Part shown: in pieces, positions 30,108 through 37,842 of the stretch
Layout of the letters: the number at the start of each line of letters is the position of its first letter
Position numbering within the stretch: the first letter of the stretch is position 1
Assembly (NCBI GenBank): GCA_031272895.1
Contig: JAISSW010000009.1
Location: 1 to 49,983, forward strand
Direction of reading: 5' to 3'
Source: Clostridium sp.
Lineage (GTDB): Bacteria > Bacillota > Clostridia > Oscillospirales > Acutalibacteraceae
DNA length: 49,983 bases
Position numbers and translations under genes: made by a program
Notes under the pieces: model-generated
The model's database searches: none
Told to the model about the DNA's origin: nothing
What the model saw: the letters and a program-made list of their open reading frames with translations, nothing else

Positions 30108-31991
30108 TTAAAAGCGGTTGTCCGCCTTTGGTTTTTTTGCCGCGCCGCTCTTTGAGCCTTTGCCCTTGGGCTTAAAGCCCATTGCAAGGTGCTCCGCCTC
30201 TTGGCGCCTTTGGTCGCAGACGAACACCGTTACCGCAACCGCAAGCAGCACCAAGCCCACCGCAACGTATATCCACAGGTTGTCCTGCTTAAGGCGCTCA
30301 ATAATGGCGTCTATCCCGCTTGCGGCGCCCTGCGCGGAGTACCCGCCGCTGTTAGTGTTGACCGAAACGGCTGTATATACCCCCAGCACCGCCGCCGGCT
30401 CGTTTATTTGCAAATCCGGCAATGTGCCCACATACTCGTTCGGGGCGGAGGGCACATAATCCGCCGCAAGGGTGGTTTCCGTCGGCGCGGTTGTGGTATA
30501 TGGCTTTGCCTCAACCTGATTGACGGAGCCTATGGCAGTGGCAATGCCCACAACGCTGTCAATCATGCTGTTCTCGTCGGTGGGCGCTTTCTCGCTTCCC
30601 TGAATTATATGGAAAACATAGTGCTGTGTTTGGTCAACGCCCTTGTCCTTGTCCACATAATGCACCTCAAGGTCAACCATCTGCTCCTTAACCTCCGGGT
30701 CAAGGGTGATTGTGATTGAACGGCTAAGCTTTGCCTCTGTGCCGTTGATTTTAAGGGTTACGTTCTCGCTCAGCCCAACGGGGTCCATAAGCGGCGCGAA
30801 GGAGTACGCCGAAAGGAAAACCCTTTCGCGGATATACTGCAGCGGCACGTTATATTCATAAACATCCGAATAGAAATCACGGTTGGTGGAGGCGTTCTCG
30901 CTGCTGGCAAACACGCTTTTGGCGCCAAGGGCGAAGTAGCCCAAAATCAGCGTTTGGGTGAACAAGTCCTCGTCGCTCATGGCGCTTGTGTCCATGGCGC
31001 TCTTTTCCTTAACCATGGTTTCCAAAATAACGCGCGCAATGGCGTTGTCGGAGTCCTCCGCTTTCATGGCGTCAAGCAGCTCACCCGGCTCGCACATAAT
31101 TTGGTAGCGCATGAAGATTTCCGACGCAAGCTCATACACGTCAAGCTGCTCCTGAACCATCGTTTCACCCGGGGAGGGTGCGTTATCGTAGCCAATCTGG
31201 CGCGCCAGGGTTAATATCAGCGCGCTGATTATTTCTTGGTCCGTGGCGTTATCCGCAAGCACCACGTCCTGCGACGCCAAATAAGCCTTCATAAGCTCCA
31301 GCGCAAGCCCGTTCATGGTGGTAACATTGGCAAGACTGCCCTTGTTGGCGTCCTTAAGCTCGGAGTTTTTCAGGAAGCCCTTGAGCATAACCACGGTCGC
31401 CTCCTCCAGCGCCGTACCAATGGGAATGGTAAGCTCCGTGGAACCGAAAATGGTTTTTGCAAGCTCGTAGCGGTCAACGGCGTAAAGCACCGTGGTCATC
31501 ATCTCGTCATAGGCGCTGCCCATGCCCTCGTCCGGGAAGATGATGCCGTATTTTTCCTCTAAGTACGCCTGCTTTTCGTAATCCGTAATACCGGTGCCGA
31601 CTAAGCTGAGTCCCAGCTTAACCTGCTCGTAGATGCTTGCAAAGGAATTTACCATGCTGACCGGGTCCTTAGCCTGACCGATTAGCTTAAGCATGGTTGC
31701 AACGTCTTCTTTGAAAGAAACGATTGTATCCGTGAACGGATACTCGTCAATGGGTACAAGCTCGTTATAAACAAGGGAGCTCTCCGCCTCTCTTATGAAT
31801 ACCTCCTCAAGCCACGCATAGCTTGCGTTTTGCGGAAAACGCGAGGAATCCACGCCGGGCGAGCCAAAGTCGCCCATGAGTATATTGAAGCGGTCCGCAA
31901 CGCTTATCTTTGTTTCCGCGGAAACACTGAAAGCCCCTACCCCCGCCCCAATGAGCAGGAGGACACACACAATAAAAGCAAGGAAACGCTT
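30108..31991 (-). CDS. Large surface protein of unknown function, C-terminal anchor
   Basis: About 628 residues with a TTG start at 31992-31994. Signal peptide about 1-26 (RFLAFIVCVLLLIGAGVGAF). The extracellular helical region of about 530 residues is not recognised. Within it, DYEKQAYLEEKYGIIFPDEG and YIRERVFLSAYSFAPLMDPV are notable, followed by a beta segment LKINGTEAKLSRSITITLDP that resembles a cadherin-like or Ig-like strand set. Near the end a Thr/Pro-rich part precedes a membrane helix (WIYVAVGLVLLAVAVTVFVC, about 573-593) and a Lys-rich cytoplasmic tail. It is first in the run of regulator, kinase, HtrA and PBP, so it may sense or build the envelope. Confidence 0.6.
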   Translation of the reverse strand, partial: KRFLAFIVCVLLLIGAGVGAFSVSAETKISVADRFNILMGDFGSPGVDSSRFPQNASYAWLEEVFIREAESSLVYNELVPIDEYPFTDTIVSFKEDVATMLKLIGQAKDPVSMVNSFASIYEQVKLGLSLVGTGITDYEKQAYLEEKYGIIFPDEGMGSAYDEMMTTVLYAVDRYELAKTIFGSTELTIPIGTALEEATVVMLKGFLKNSELKDANKGSLANVTTMNGLALELMKAYLASQDVVLADNATDQEIISALILTLARQIGYDNAPSPGETMVQEQLDVYELASEIFMRYQIMCEPGELLDAMKAEDSDNAIARVILETMVKEKSAMDTSAMSDEDLFTQTLILGYFALGAKSVFASSENASTNRDFYSDVYEYNVPLQYIRERVFLSAYSFAPLMDPVGLSENVTLKINGTEAKLSRSITITLDPEVKEQMVDLEVHYVDKDKGVDQTQHYVFHIIQGSEKAPTDENSMIDSVVGIATAIGSVNQVEAKPYTTTAPTETTLAADYVPSAPNEYVGTLPDLQINEPAAVLGVYTAVSVNTNSGGYSAQGAASGIDAIIERLKQDNLWIYVAVGLVLLAVAVTVFVCDQRRQEAEHLAMGFKPKGKGSKSGAAKKPKADNRF

Positions 31992-32023
31992 CAAGGCTCC
32001 ACTTCCTTTTCTGAAGATAGAAC

Positions 32024-32120
32024 GACATCCGCCTCAATAGGACGGCACCCGCCGTGCAAAGGACGGCAAACCCGCGCTTGAAACCGCGCCAAGGGTGCGA
32101 ATCCGTCCTAAAGGACGATT
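32024..32120 (-). promoter_or_regulatory. Structured, repeat-containing 5' leader
   Basis: The minus-strand leader repeats a GTCCT/GTTCT motif: CGTCCTTTAGGACG (a five-pair hairpin), GCCGTCCTTTGCACGGCGGG, GCCGTCCTATTGAGGCGG, then TCGTTCTATC. The middle two copies are offset by 21 bases. It does not match any riboswitch I know. It may be a regulatory leader or an imperfect tandem repeat. Confidence 0.35.
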
Positions 32121-32132
32121 TCCCTCTAATGC

Positions 32133-32161
32133 ATTGTATCATATTTTGAGAACAAATGCAA
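32133..32161 (-). promoter_or_regulatory. Promoter of the 628-aa gene run
   Basis: TTGCAT (32156-32161) and TACAAT (32133-32138) on the minus strand with a 17-base spacer; TGA precedes the -10. Confidence 0.6.
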
Positions 32162-32326
32162 TCCCCAAATAAGAAAAAAAGGTGAATCTTGAGTAAATTT
32201 TTTCGTTTTTTTGTTCTTAACGGCAAAATTTGCGAATAAACCGCCGTTTGGAACAAACACACTCTCCGACTTTATGGCAGGCTGTTGTTGTTTTTGCCAA
32301 AATTTGGCTATTTTTCTTTTTGGGGC

Positions 32327-32355
32327 TTGACAAGCAATTTTTCTTTTAGTATAAT
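32327..32355 (+). promoter_or_regulatory. Promoter of the DUF6514-like gene
   Basis: TTGACA (32327-32332), 17-base spacer, TATAAT (32350-32355): full consensus. The leader to the ATG at 32465 is about 100 bases. Confidence 0.85.
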
Positions 32356-32464
32356 GGCGTCCTACGGCTGATTAACTATAGTTGCGACCATAATTTTGGC
32401 AAAAAAAGAGAGGGGTATGCCTAAGGGCGCTGGGCAGGCGCCAAAAAAGCGGAGGTTCTTTTTT

Positions 32465-32668
32465 ATGGGGAAATACTTCGTCGTTAGGGGGCGCGGCGCG
32501 GGGCAGCCCCCGGAGGAAATATACGGCGTAGGCATACAGGGCGAGCAGGCGCCGTTGATTGCGGATTATTCAACCCTTGAGCGCACTGAAGCCCTTGTCA
32601 GGCTGCTCAACGCGGGCGGTGTTTCCAAAACGCACTTTTGGGACGTCGCCGAGGATTTTTTGGTGTAA
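32465..32668 (+). CDS. DUF6514-like small protein, 67 aa
   Basis: The ATG at 32465 follows GGAGG by nine bases; an in-frame start 23 codons upstream lies in the leader and has no family sequence. MGKYFVVRGRGAGQPPEEIY, GVGIQGEQ, IADYSTLERTEALVRLLNAG and the end HFWDVAEDFLV resemble DUF6514 proteins as I remember them (YfVR...YGV...ST...L). Soluble alpha/beta microprotein of unknown role. Strong own promoter. It is followed five bases later by another small gene. Confidence 0.55.
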   Translation: MGKYFVVRGRGAGQPPEEIYGVGIQGEQAPLIADYSTLERTEALVRLLNAGGVSKTHFWDVAEDFLV

Positions 32669-32673
32669 GGAGA

Positions 32674-33003
32674 ATGAAGCTTAACCCCTTAGAGATTATG
32701 GGTGCGGAGGAATTCCGCAGGCGGCTGGCGCAATGGGTGCTGGAGAACTCCCGCACGGCGCAAGCCGCCGACCGTGAGGACTTCCTTGAGGCGTACCGTG
32801 TACCTCCGCCGGAATGGGAGCTTTGCCAAAGCTACGTCGGGCAGGGCGGACGGGTTTTTATGCACTTCCGTGCGGTGCTGCGGCTGCTCTCCTGCCAAAC
32901 AAGGGACGGAAAGGCGCCGCGGGAGCTTGTGCTTTGGCAAATCCGCGCAAGGGAGCCGCGGGAGGGTGCGCCGGAGGAGATAATCGGCTACGGTATTGGC
33001 TGA
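32674..33003 (+). CDS. Hypothetical protein, 109 aa, partner of the DUF6514-like gene
   Basis: Begins five bases after the previous stop with AAGGAG almost touching the ATG; the ATG at 32698 (residue 9) is the alternative start. Sequence MKLNPLEIMGAEEFRRRLAQ, ADREDFLEAYRVPPPEWELC, then a beta part RVFMHFRAVLRLLSCQTRDG and ELVLWQIRAREPRE, ending IIGYGIG. The ending is like the YGV motif of the previous gene, so the two may be related. Family not recognised. Confidence 0.55.
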   Translation: MKLNPLEIMGAEEFRRRLAQWVLENSRTAQAADREDFLEAYRVPPPEWELCQSYVGQGGRVFMHFRAVLRLLSCQTRDGKAPRELVLWQIRAREPREGAPEEIIGYGIG

Positions 33004-33048
33004 GGTGACGCTTTTTTGTTAGGATTTCAAAAAAGTTTACGCTTTTCA

Positions 33049-33077
33049 TTGACTTTTGTTCACATTTGTGGCATAAT
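33049..33077 (+). promoter_or_regulatory. Promoter of the SDR gene
   Basis: TTGACT (33049-33054), 17-base spacer, CATAAT (33072-33077) with TGG before the -10. Confidence 0.6.
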
Positions 33078-33165
33078 ATAGTGTGGTAAAAGAGAATTGG
33101 CGTCCGAGCGGGGTTTTCCGTTTTGGGACGCGACTACTGTTGTTCAAGAAAGGCAGGGAGAGAAA

Positions 33166-34167
33166 ATGGAACCACTGTATATTGTGACCGGTGCGGCGGG
33201 GCATTTGGGCAGCGCCGTGCTGAGGACGCTTAAGGGAGCGGGCGCGCGGGTTCGGGCGCTTGTTCTGCCCGGTGAGCGCGACAAAATCGACGCGGCGGGT
33301 ATTGAGGTTGTGAGCGGTAACGTGCTGGAGCCGGAAAGCCTTAAGCCCCTGCTTGCGGGCGTAGACGGCGGGAACGCAAGGGTTATCCACACGGCGGGCA
33401 TTGTTTCAATCTCGTCAAAGGCGAACCCTGCCGTCCATGCGGTTAATGTGGAGGGCACACGGAATATCCTCCGCCTGTGCGAGGAGAACGACGTGGGCAA
33501 GCTTGTTTACGTCAGCTCCGTCCACGCAATCCCGGAAAAGCCGCACGGCGAAATCATAACCGAAACGTTGGATTTTGACCCGGCGAGCGTTGAGGGGGAT
33601 TACGCCAAAACCAAGGCGGAGGCGACAAAGAGCGTGCTTGACGCCGCGGCGGCCGGCTTGGACGCGAGCGTGGTTCACCCGTCGGGGATTATAGGACCGT
33701 ATGACGAGGGGCGCAACCACCTTATTACAATGGTGATTGACTACTGCAAGGGCAGGCTGACTGCGGGAGTCAAGGGCGGCTACGACTTTGTTGACGTGCG
33801 CGACGTTGCCCAGGGTGTGGTTTCCTGCGCGGAAAAAGGGAAAAGGGGAGAGTGCTACATTCTCTCCAACCGCTATTTCAGTGTGCCGGAGCTGCTGCAT
33901 TCCCTTAGCGAGATAACGGGGCTTAAGGAGATTAAAACCATATTGCCGCTGTGGTTAGCAAAGGCTACGGCCCCGCTTGCCGAGCTTTATTATAAGCTGC
34001 GCAATCAGCCGCCGCTGTTCACGGCTTATTCACTCTATACGCTGAGCAGCAACGCCATGTTTGACCACAAAAAGGCGGAGCGTGAGCTTGGATACCACCC
34101 GCGCGAGCTTGCCGAAACTCTGCGCGACACAGTGGCGTGGCTTAAGCAGAGGAAGATACTGCAGTAA
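33166..34167 (+). CDS. NAD(P)-dependent epimerase/dehydratase (extended SDR)
   Basis: 333 residues. Rossmann motif TGAAGHLG near the N-terminus (VTGAAGHLGSAVLRTL, about 8), HTAGIVSISSKANPAVHAVN, the Ser in LVYVSSVHAIPEKP and the catalytic YAKTK (about 148-152). This resembles dihydroflavonol-reductase/3-beta-HSD-like extended SDR proteins of Clostridia. Substrate unknown. The start at 33166 has GGGAG upstream; the in-frame extension to 33097 lacks family sequence. A nitroreductase gene follows 99 bases downstream. Confidence 0.85.
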   Translation: MEPLYIVTGAAGHLGSAVLRTLKGAGARVRALVLPGERDKIDAAGIEVVSGNVLEPESLKPLLAGVDGGNARVIHTAGIVSISSKANPAVHAVNVEGTRNILRLCEENDVGKLVYVSSVHAIPEKPHGEIITETLDFDPASVEGDYAKTKAEATKSVLDAAAAGLDASVVHPSGIIGPYDEGRNHLITMVIDYCKGRLTAGVKGGYDFVDVRDVAQGVVSCAEKGKRGECYILSNRYFSVPELLHSLSEITGLKEIKTILPLWLAKATAPLAELYYKLRNQPPLFTAYSLYTLSSNAMFDHKKAERELGYHPRELAETLRDTVAWLKQRKILQ

Positions 34168-34266
34168 TAAAAACAAGGGGTGCGCGGCGGTCTGAGGAGA
34201 ACCGCTTGTGCGCCACCTACGCAAGCGCGGCATAGCCTTATGCCGCACAGGGAGGAGTTATAGGTC

Positions 34267-34956
34267 ATGGGCGACTTATATGACGCTATTTTTGTACGCC
34301 GCAGCGTGCGGCAATATGAGCCGGAGCCGCTGAGTGCGCAGGAGCTTGAGCAAATCAAGGCGGTGCTGGACGAAGCCCCGCAGCTGCCGGGGCAAAGCGC
34401 CCGCTTTGTGTTCGCGGACGCGGGGGAGCTGAAGGGTGTGGCGGCGCCGCACGCCGTTTTGGCTTATTCCTCAGGGGATGACGCGGCAATGTGCAACATC
34501 GGCTACACATTACAAACGCTGGATTTGTGGCTGCAGGGCAACGGCTACGGCAGCCTTTGGATGGGCATGGGCAAGCCCTTGGACAAAAGCGCGGACTACC
34601 GTGTTTTGCTTGCCTTTGGCAGAAGCTCTGTGCCGCTGAGGAAAAGTGTCGGCGAGTTTAAGCGCAAGGCTGTGCTTGAAATCAGCAACGAGGATAACGC
34701 CGTCGCCAACACCGCTCGGCTTGCCCCCTCAGCCATGAATTTTCAGCCCTGGAAAATGCACTTTGATGACGGCAAGCTGCTGTGCAGGCTTTCGCCGAAC
34801 GGTATTTTCAAGCTGCTGCCGCTGAAGCTGCAAAGCATTGACCTTGGCATTTTCCTTAAAACAACCGTGCTTGCCCTTGAGCACGAGGGCAAAAGCATAG
34901 ACGAAATCACCCTGCGCGACGGCAAAAGCTTCGCCGTGGGGATTAAGTACAGCTAA
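34267..34956 (+). CDS. Nitroreductase-family flavoprotein
   Basis: 229 residues. FMN-binding N-terminal motif FVRRSVRQYEPEPLSAQELE, middle segment GYTLQTLDLWLQGNGYGSLW and the tail with RLAPSAMNFQPWKMHFDDGK, which is the second RxAPSaxNxQPW repeat of the putative TM1586-type nitroreductases. Uses FMN and NAD(P)H for reduction; substrate unknown. The ATG at 34267 is preceded by GGGAGGAG at eleven bases. Possibly expressed with the upstream SDR gene. Confidence 0.82.
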   Translation: MGDLYDAIFVRRSVRQYEPEPLSAQELEQIKAVLDEAPQLPGQSARFVFADAGELKGVAAPHAVLAYSSGDDAAMCNIGYTLQTLDLWLQGNGYGSLWMGMGKPLDKSADYRVLLAFGRSSVPLRKSVGEFKRKAVLEISNEDNAVANTARLAPSAMNFQPWKMHFDDGKLLCRLSPNGIFKLLPLKLQSIDLGIFLKTTVLALEHEGKSIDEITLRDGKSFAVGIKYS

Positions 34957-35027
34957 GCCGCGCGTCAAGCAAAAACCCGCCGCCGACGCAAGCGTTGGGC
35001 AGATTATCTCAGCCGACTGAGCCAAAA

Positions 35028-35062
35028 CGAACCGGCCCCCCGCAGCGCGAGGGGTCGGTTAT
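35028..35062. terminator. Bidirectional hairpin between convergent genes
   Basis: AACCGGCCCC (35030-35039) pairs with GGGGTCGGTT (35051-35060). It separates the nitroreductase gene from the leftward surface gene. The T run is weak on the plus strand and TCGTTTTG on the minus strand. Confidence 0.55.
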
Positions 35063-35066
35063 GTTG

Positions 35067-36689
35067 TTATGGTAATGCAACACGCATTGCCGGACGCACA
35101 CCGCCGGGATAATTGGAGTGAGTGGGTTCAGTTACACCCTCTAATAGATTAACGCGCACATTGTTCATACTCCCATATTCAAAGTCGGGAGTATAACCTG
35201 GCGAACGTAAATGCCAATCTGAAAAAGCATTATTGGTGGGAGTGTAGGCCGAAATTGACATCTTAGAAAAAATGTCCGGAAAAAATACGCTTCCGGGCAT
35301 GACGTTCATGCCGAGGTCAGGTGTCCCATAAGTTATGATTCGATTGACTTGGTCGTTGTAAGATATTGTGTTGTTAACTTCCTCTTCACTGAGCAGAAAC
35401 ACTTTTTCTGACGTTAAGCTGGTGTTATAATCTCCATCGTCATTGATTCGAGTATTGATTGCTGTGGGTAAAATCATAAGCTTCAAATCTGAATCTAGTT
35501 CGTCGTACCATGTTTCGTTAAGATATGTGCGCAGAGGACATTCATGCCACTGAGGGGCATCATTTCCTACATTAAAGCACCCCTCAAACAACGAATGCTC
35601 AGCCAAAATAACAGCTTCATTGCCACTTTTTCCCAAAACGCGCCACTCAATGCCGCTTGCCTCAAATGTTTCACCGATTTTAATGGGTGATGATGCCTGC
35701 AAGTCTGCCGTTACATTAATTGTGATTGTGAAATATGCGCCGACAATAAGCGTTATTTGTCCCACAAAGCCTATTGGAATATTCACAACCTTACGCGGCT
35801 TTCCCGGCAAAAAATAATCAGGCATTCCACCCCTATCACCGATTGTGTCTCTAATTGTCGCGTCGAAATCTACATTGTTGTCTTCAATTTGCCATTCCGG
35901 CGTAACATCGCCAAATACAACAAAATGACGTTCTGTGTTAGCACCAATTGGACTTGTTAAGTTGATTGTGAATCTTCGCTCTTTCGTCACCATACCACTT
36001 GTTGTGTTGTCCGCAGGGTCGCTGGTTCCCATCATCAAATTACCCTCGGAATAAAAAAGCAAGAAAGGCGCGGGTTCTGTCGGTTCCTCAGGTGCTGCGC
36101 TCGTCGTTTCTTCCTGTGTAGTCAAGCTTGTTAACAAGCCCTCGCCATTACCCGTCGCGCCCCTGTCAATGAGCTTGTACGCCTCGGTCTTGTTTGCGCC
36201 CTCAAGGATAACGTCAATGGCATAGTAGTAGTTGTCGTCAGGCTTTACGGCGGTAATTACGTTGTCCAGCAAGAGGTTCGTCGCCGTATGCGGCTGCAGC
36301 AGCTTTGACCAGTACGCATAGCCGTCAACGTCTAAAATCCACCGACCGTTGACTTCCGCGTCATAGGTTTCCCTGTTCGCCATGTACTCCGCCATGCTGA
36401 TTGGCTCGTTCGCAGGCAGGGTGTTTTTGGCGATTGCCCCGTCCTCAAAGTGTTGGCCGACCGTGAACGAATCGTTCCCTGCCTCACCTGTGCCGGGCTT
36501 GTAGACCTTCGTCCCGCCGCTCATCACCCATGTGAAGTAGTCGTGTGTTTCGAGTGTGCAGTTCTCCGTCGCGGGAGAGCTTTCGCCGAACAGGTGGAGT
36601 TCCCAAGTCGCTTTGTCGTTAGGGTCAGTACCAACGATGGGCGTGTTTCCAATCTGCAGGTACTCGGTGAATTTCACACGGACAATCAT
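35067..36689 (-). pseudogene. C-terminal, larger part of a nonsense-split surface protein with DUF6273 domain
   Basis: 540 codons open after an in-frame TAA. The frame continues directly from the upstream 74-codon piece (36696-36920): ...VYVENTG, TAA, Thr-Asp-Met-IVRVKFTEYLQIGNT. The N-terminal third is a SipW/camelysin-neighbour type surface region. A Thr/Pro/Glu linker (near EETTSAAPEEPTEPAPF) follows, then beta strands and a C-terminal DUF6273 domain (IEWRVLGKSGNEAVILAEHS, then LSEEEVNN, WHLRSPG, GVRPAMRVAL). The last half (35067 to about 36110) is clearly more AT-rich than the first, suggesting a chimera. Could be expressed only if TAA is read through or restart occurs. Confidence 0.65.
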
Positions 36690-36695
36690 GTCCGT

Positions 36696-36920
36696 TTAGC
36701 CGGTGTTCTCAACGTAGACGTCCTTGTTGACGCCGGGCTCAAAGTCGTCGTGCAGCAGAATGTCGTTGTCGTTTCCGCCGCGGAAACGGTTGATGAAGTC
36801 CTGACTGAAGTCGGTGTAGGCGAATACCCCGCCGACCAGCAGGGCGATGGTCAGGATTACGGCGACCACAGCCGCAATCTTCTTCTTTGCGCTCATCCGA
36901 GCGCGGGTGTGCCTTGACAT
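36696..36920 (-). CDS. N-terminal piece of the split surface protein (signal/anchor)
   Basis: 74 codons from the ATG at 36920, which has GGGAG six bases upstream (a second ATG at 36896 is possible). Basic start MSRHTRARMSAKKKIAAVVA, signal peptide or anchor to about residue 35 (VILTIALLVGGVFA), then YTDFSQDFINRFRGGNDNDI and FEPGVNKDVYVENTG before TAA. The last seven residues and the sequence after the stop fit as one protein. A promoter with an extended -10 lies 47 bases upstream. As it stands it would make a short secreted peptide. Confidence 0.6.
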   Translation of the reverse strand: MSRHTRARMSAKKKIAAVVAVILTIALLVGGVFAYTDFSQDFINRFRGGNDNDILLHDDFEPGVNKDVYVENTG

Positions 36921-36966
36921 AGATTTCTCCCAACAATATTTTGCTCCCCAACTTGAGGGCGCGCAT

Positions 36967-36972
36967 ATTATA
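36967..36972 (-). promoter_or_regulatory. Extended -10 promoter of the split surface gene
   Basis: TGTGCTATAAT on the minus strand (hexamer 36967-36972). The best -35 match is poor. Confidence 0.45.
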
Positions 36973-37045
36973 GCACAAAATGTTGCGTTTGTGTACAAAA
37001 AACCGATAAGTGGCAGTTTTTTGAGGCTGAAATACGGTAGGCGGT

Positions 37046-37091
37046 GGGAGATTTTGGGAAATGGGGGGATGAATGGGGGGGCGGAGGGGGG
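37046..37091 (+). other. G-rich tract, potential G-quadruplex
   Basis: Five G runs of 3, 3, 6, 7 and 6 bases separated by 4-7 bases on the plus strand. It lies about 75 bases upstream of the promoter of the split surface gene and about 75 bases from tRNA-Lys. Confidence 0.5.
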
Positions 37092-37166
37092 AAATTAGCG
37101 AAATCGAAACAATTGCAAAAAAAGCACTCGAACCACCTGAAAAAGCGGTTCGAGCAAGGTTGATAG

Positions 37167-37242
37167 TGGTACACCATCAGGGACTCGAACCCTGGACACC
37201 CTGATTAAGAGTCAGGTGCTCTACCAACTGAGCTAATGGTGC
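37167..37242 (-). tRNA. tRNA-Lys (anticodon CUU)
   Basis: 76 nt including the encoded CCA (37167-37169). D-arm GCTC-AGTTGGTA-GAGC, anticodon arm CCTGA-CTCTTAA-TCAGG, T-arm CAGGG-TTCGAGT-CCCTG. The acceptor stem GCACCAT/ATGGTGT pairs everywhere except G1-U72, a wobble at the terminal pair. Confidence 0.97.
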
Positions 37243-37271
37243 ATATGGTCGCGGGGACGTGACCGCACAAT

Positions 37272-37300
37272 ATTATAGCAGACCGCGGCGATTATGTCAA
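37272..37300 (-). promoter_or_regulatory. Promoter of tRNA-Lys
   Basis: TTGACA (37295-37300), 17-base spacer containing GCCGCGG, TATAAT (37272-37277) with TGC before it. Near-perfect consensus. Confidence 0.85.
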
Positions 37301-37460
37301 GCCCCGCAGGACGGCGCTAATGCCAATTACTTGCCGGCACCGCGCCCAAACGATGCCGGCTTCAATTAATTGCGCGGAGCAGGAGTTTAACCTGCTTCAG
37401 TAGGATAACCCACGCTGCCGAAAGGAGAACAGCAAATCCTTACGCCCGACGGGCCGCGCA

Positions 37461-37486
37461 TAAAAATACCGCCCTGTGGGGGCGGT
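37461..37486 (-). terminator. Terminator of the prophage-remnant operon
   Basis: Minus strand ACCGCCC-ccacag... hairpin (37468-37486, stem ACCGCCC/GGGCGGT) followed by ATTTTTA. It lies just after the YjcQ gene. Confidence 0.75.
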
Positions 37487-37505
37487 GGGTGGGTTTTAGT
37501 GTTTA

Positions 37506-37820
37506 TTATGGGATAAAATCCGCAAGTCCGTGCGCTATATCTGATGCCTTTTTCATCAGGCTATTTTCTTCCAGATATTCTAAGCCTTTCAGCGTTATTC
37601 GCAATCGCGAAATGTATATGTTTCGAGAACCGGTAATGCCGTTCATAACTTTAGCACCCTCAACATATCCGTTATCAATTAACATTGAAAATAACGATAC
37701 CCACATAGGTTGTGAAATCTTTAACGCTTCCGCCGAAACGGTGTTCTCGTCAAATTCTTCCAAATCCATGGCTTTAGCAAGGGTTTTCAAGATTTTATAC
37801 AATATATTGAACTGTTTCAT
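37506..37820 (-). CDS. YjcQ-family phage protein
   Basis: 104 residues from the ATG at 37820. MKQFNILYKILKTLAKAMDL, then ALKISQPMWVSLFSMLIDNG and YVEGAKV, RLRITLKGLEYLEENSLMKK: the winged-helix-like pattern of YjcQ proteins, common in Firmicutes prophages. No ribosome binding site of note; the upstream gene ends 22 bases before. Third gene of a small AT-rich prophage scrap with the MuF fragment and a 77-residue protein. Confidence 0.75.
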   Translation of the reverse strand: MKQFNILYKILKTLAKAMDLEEFDENTVSAEALKISQPMWVSLFSMLIDNGYVEGAKVMNGITGSRNIYISRLRITLKGLEYLEENSLMKKASDIAHGLADFIP

Positions 37821-37842
37821 TTGTGTTTTCCTCAATCTTAAA

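Larger units (their letters stand above)
31995..32464. other. Long intergenic region with divergent promoters and a repeat-rich leader
   Basis: 470 bases without a gene. It holds the leftward promoter at 32133-32161, a leader of about 130 bases with repeated GTCCT hairpins (32020-32120), an AT-rich middle with T-tracts, and the rightward promoter at 32327-32355 with a leader hairpin GGCGC-tgggcag-GCGCC near 32427. Confidence 0.5.

Noticed and set aside
32140-32160. Second SOS box near the 628-aa promoter (GAACAAATGC)
   Set aside because: Only one half-site matches; the GTTC half is missing.
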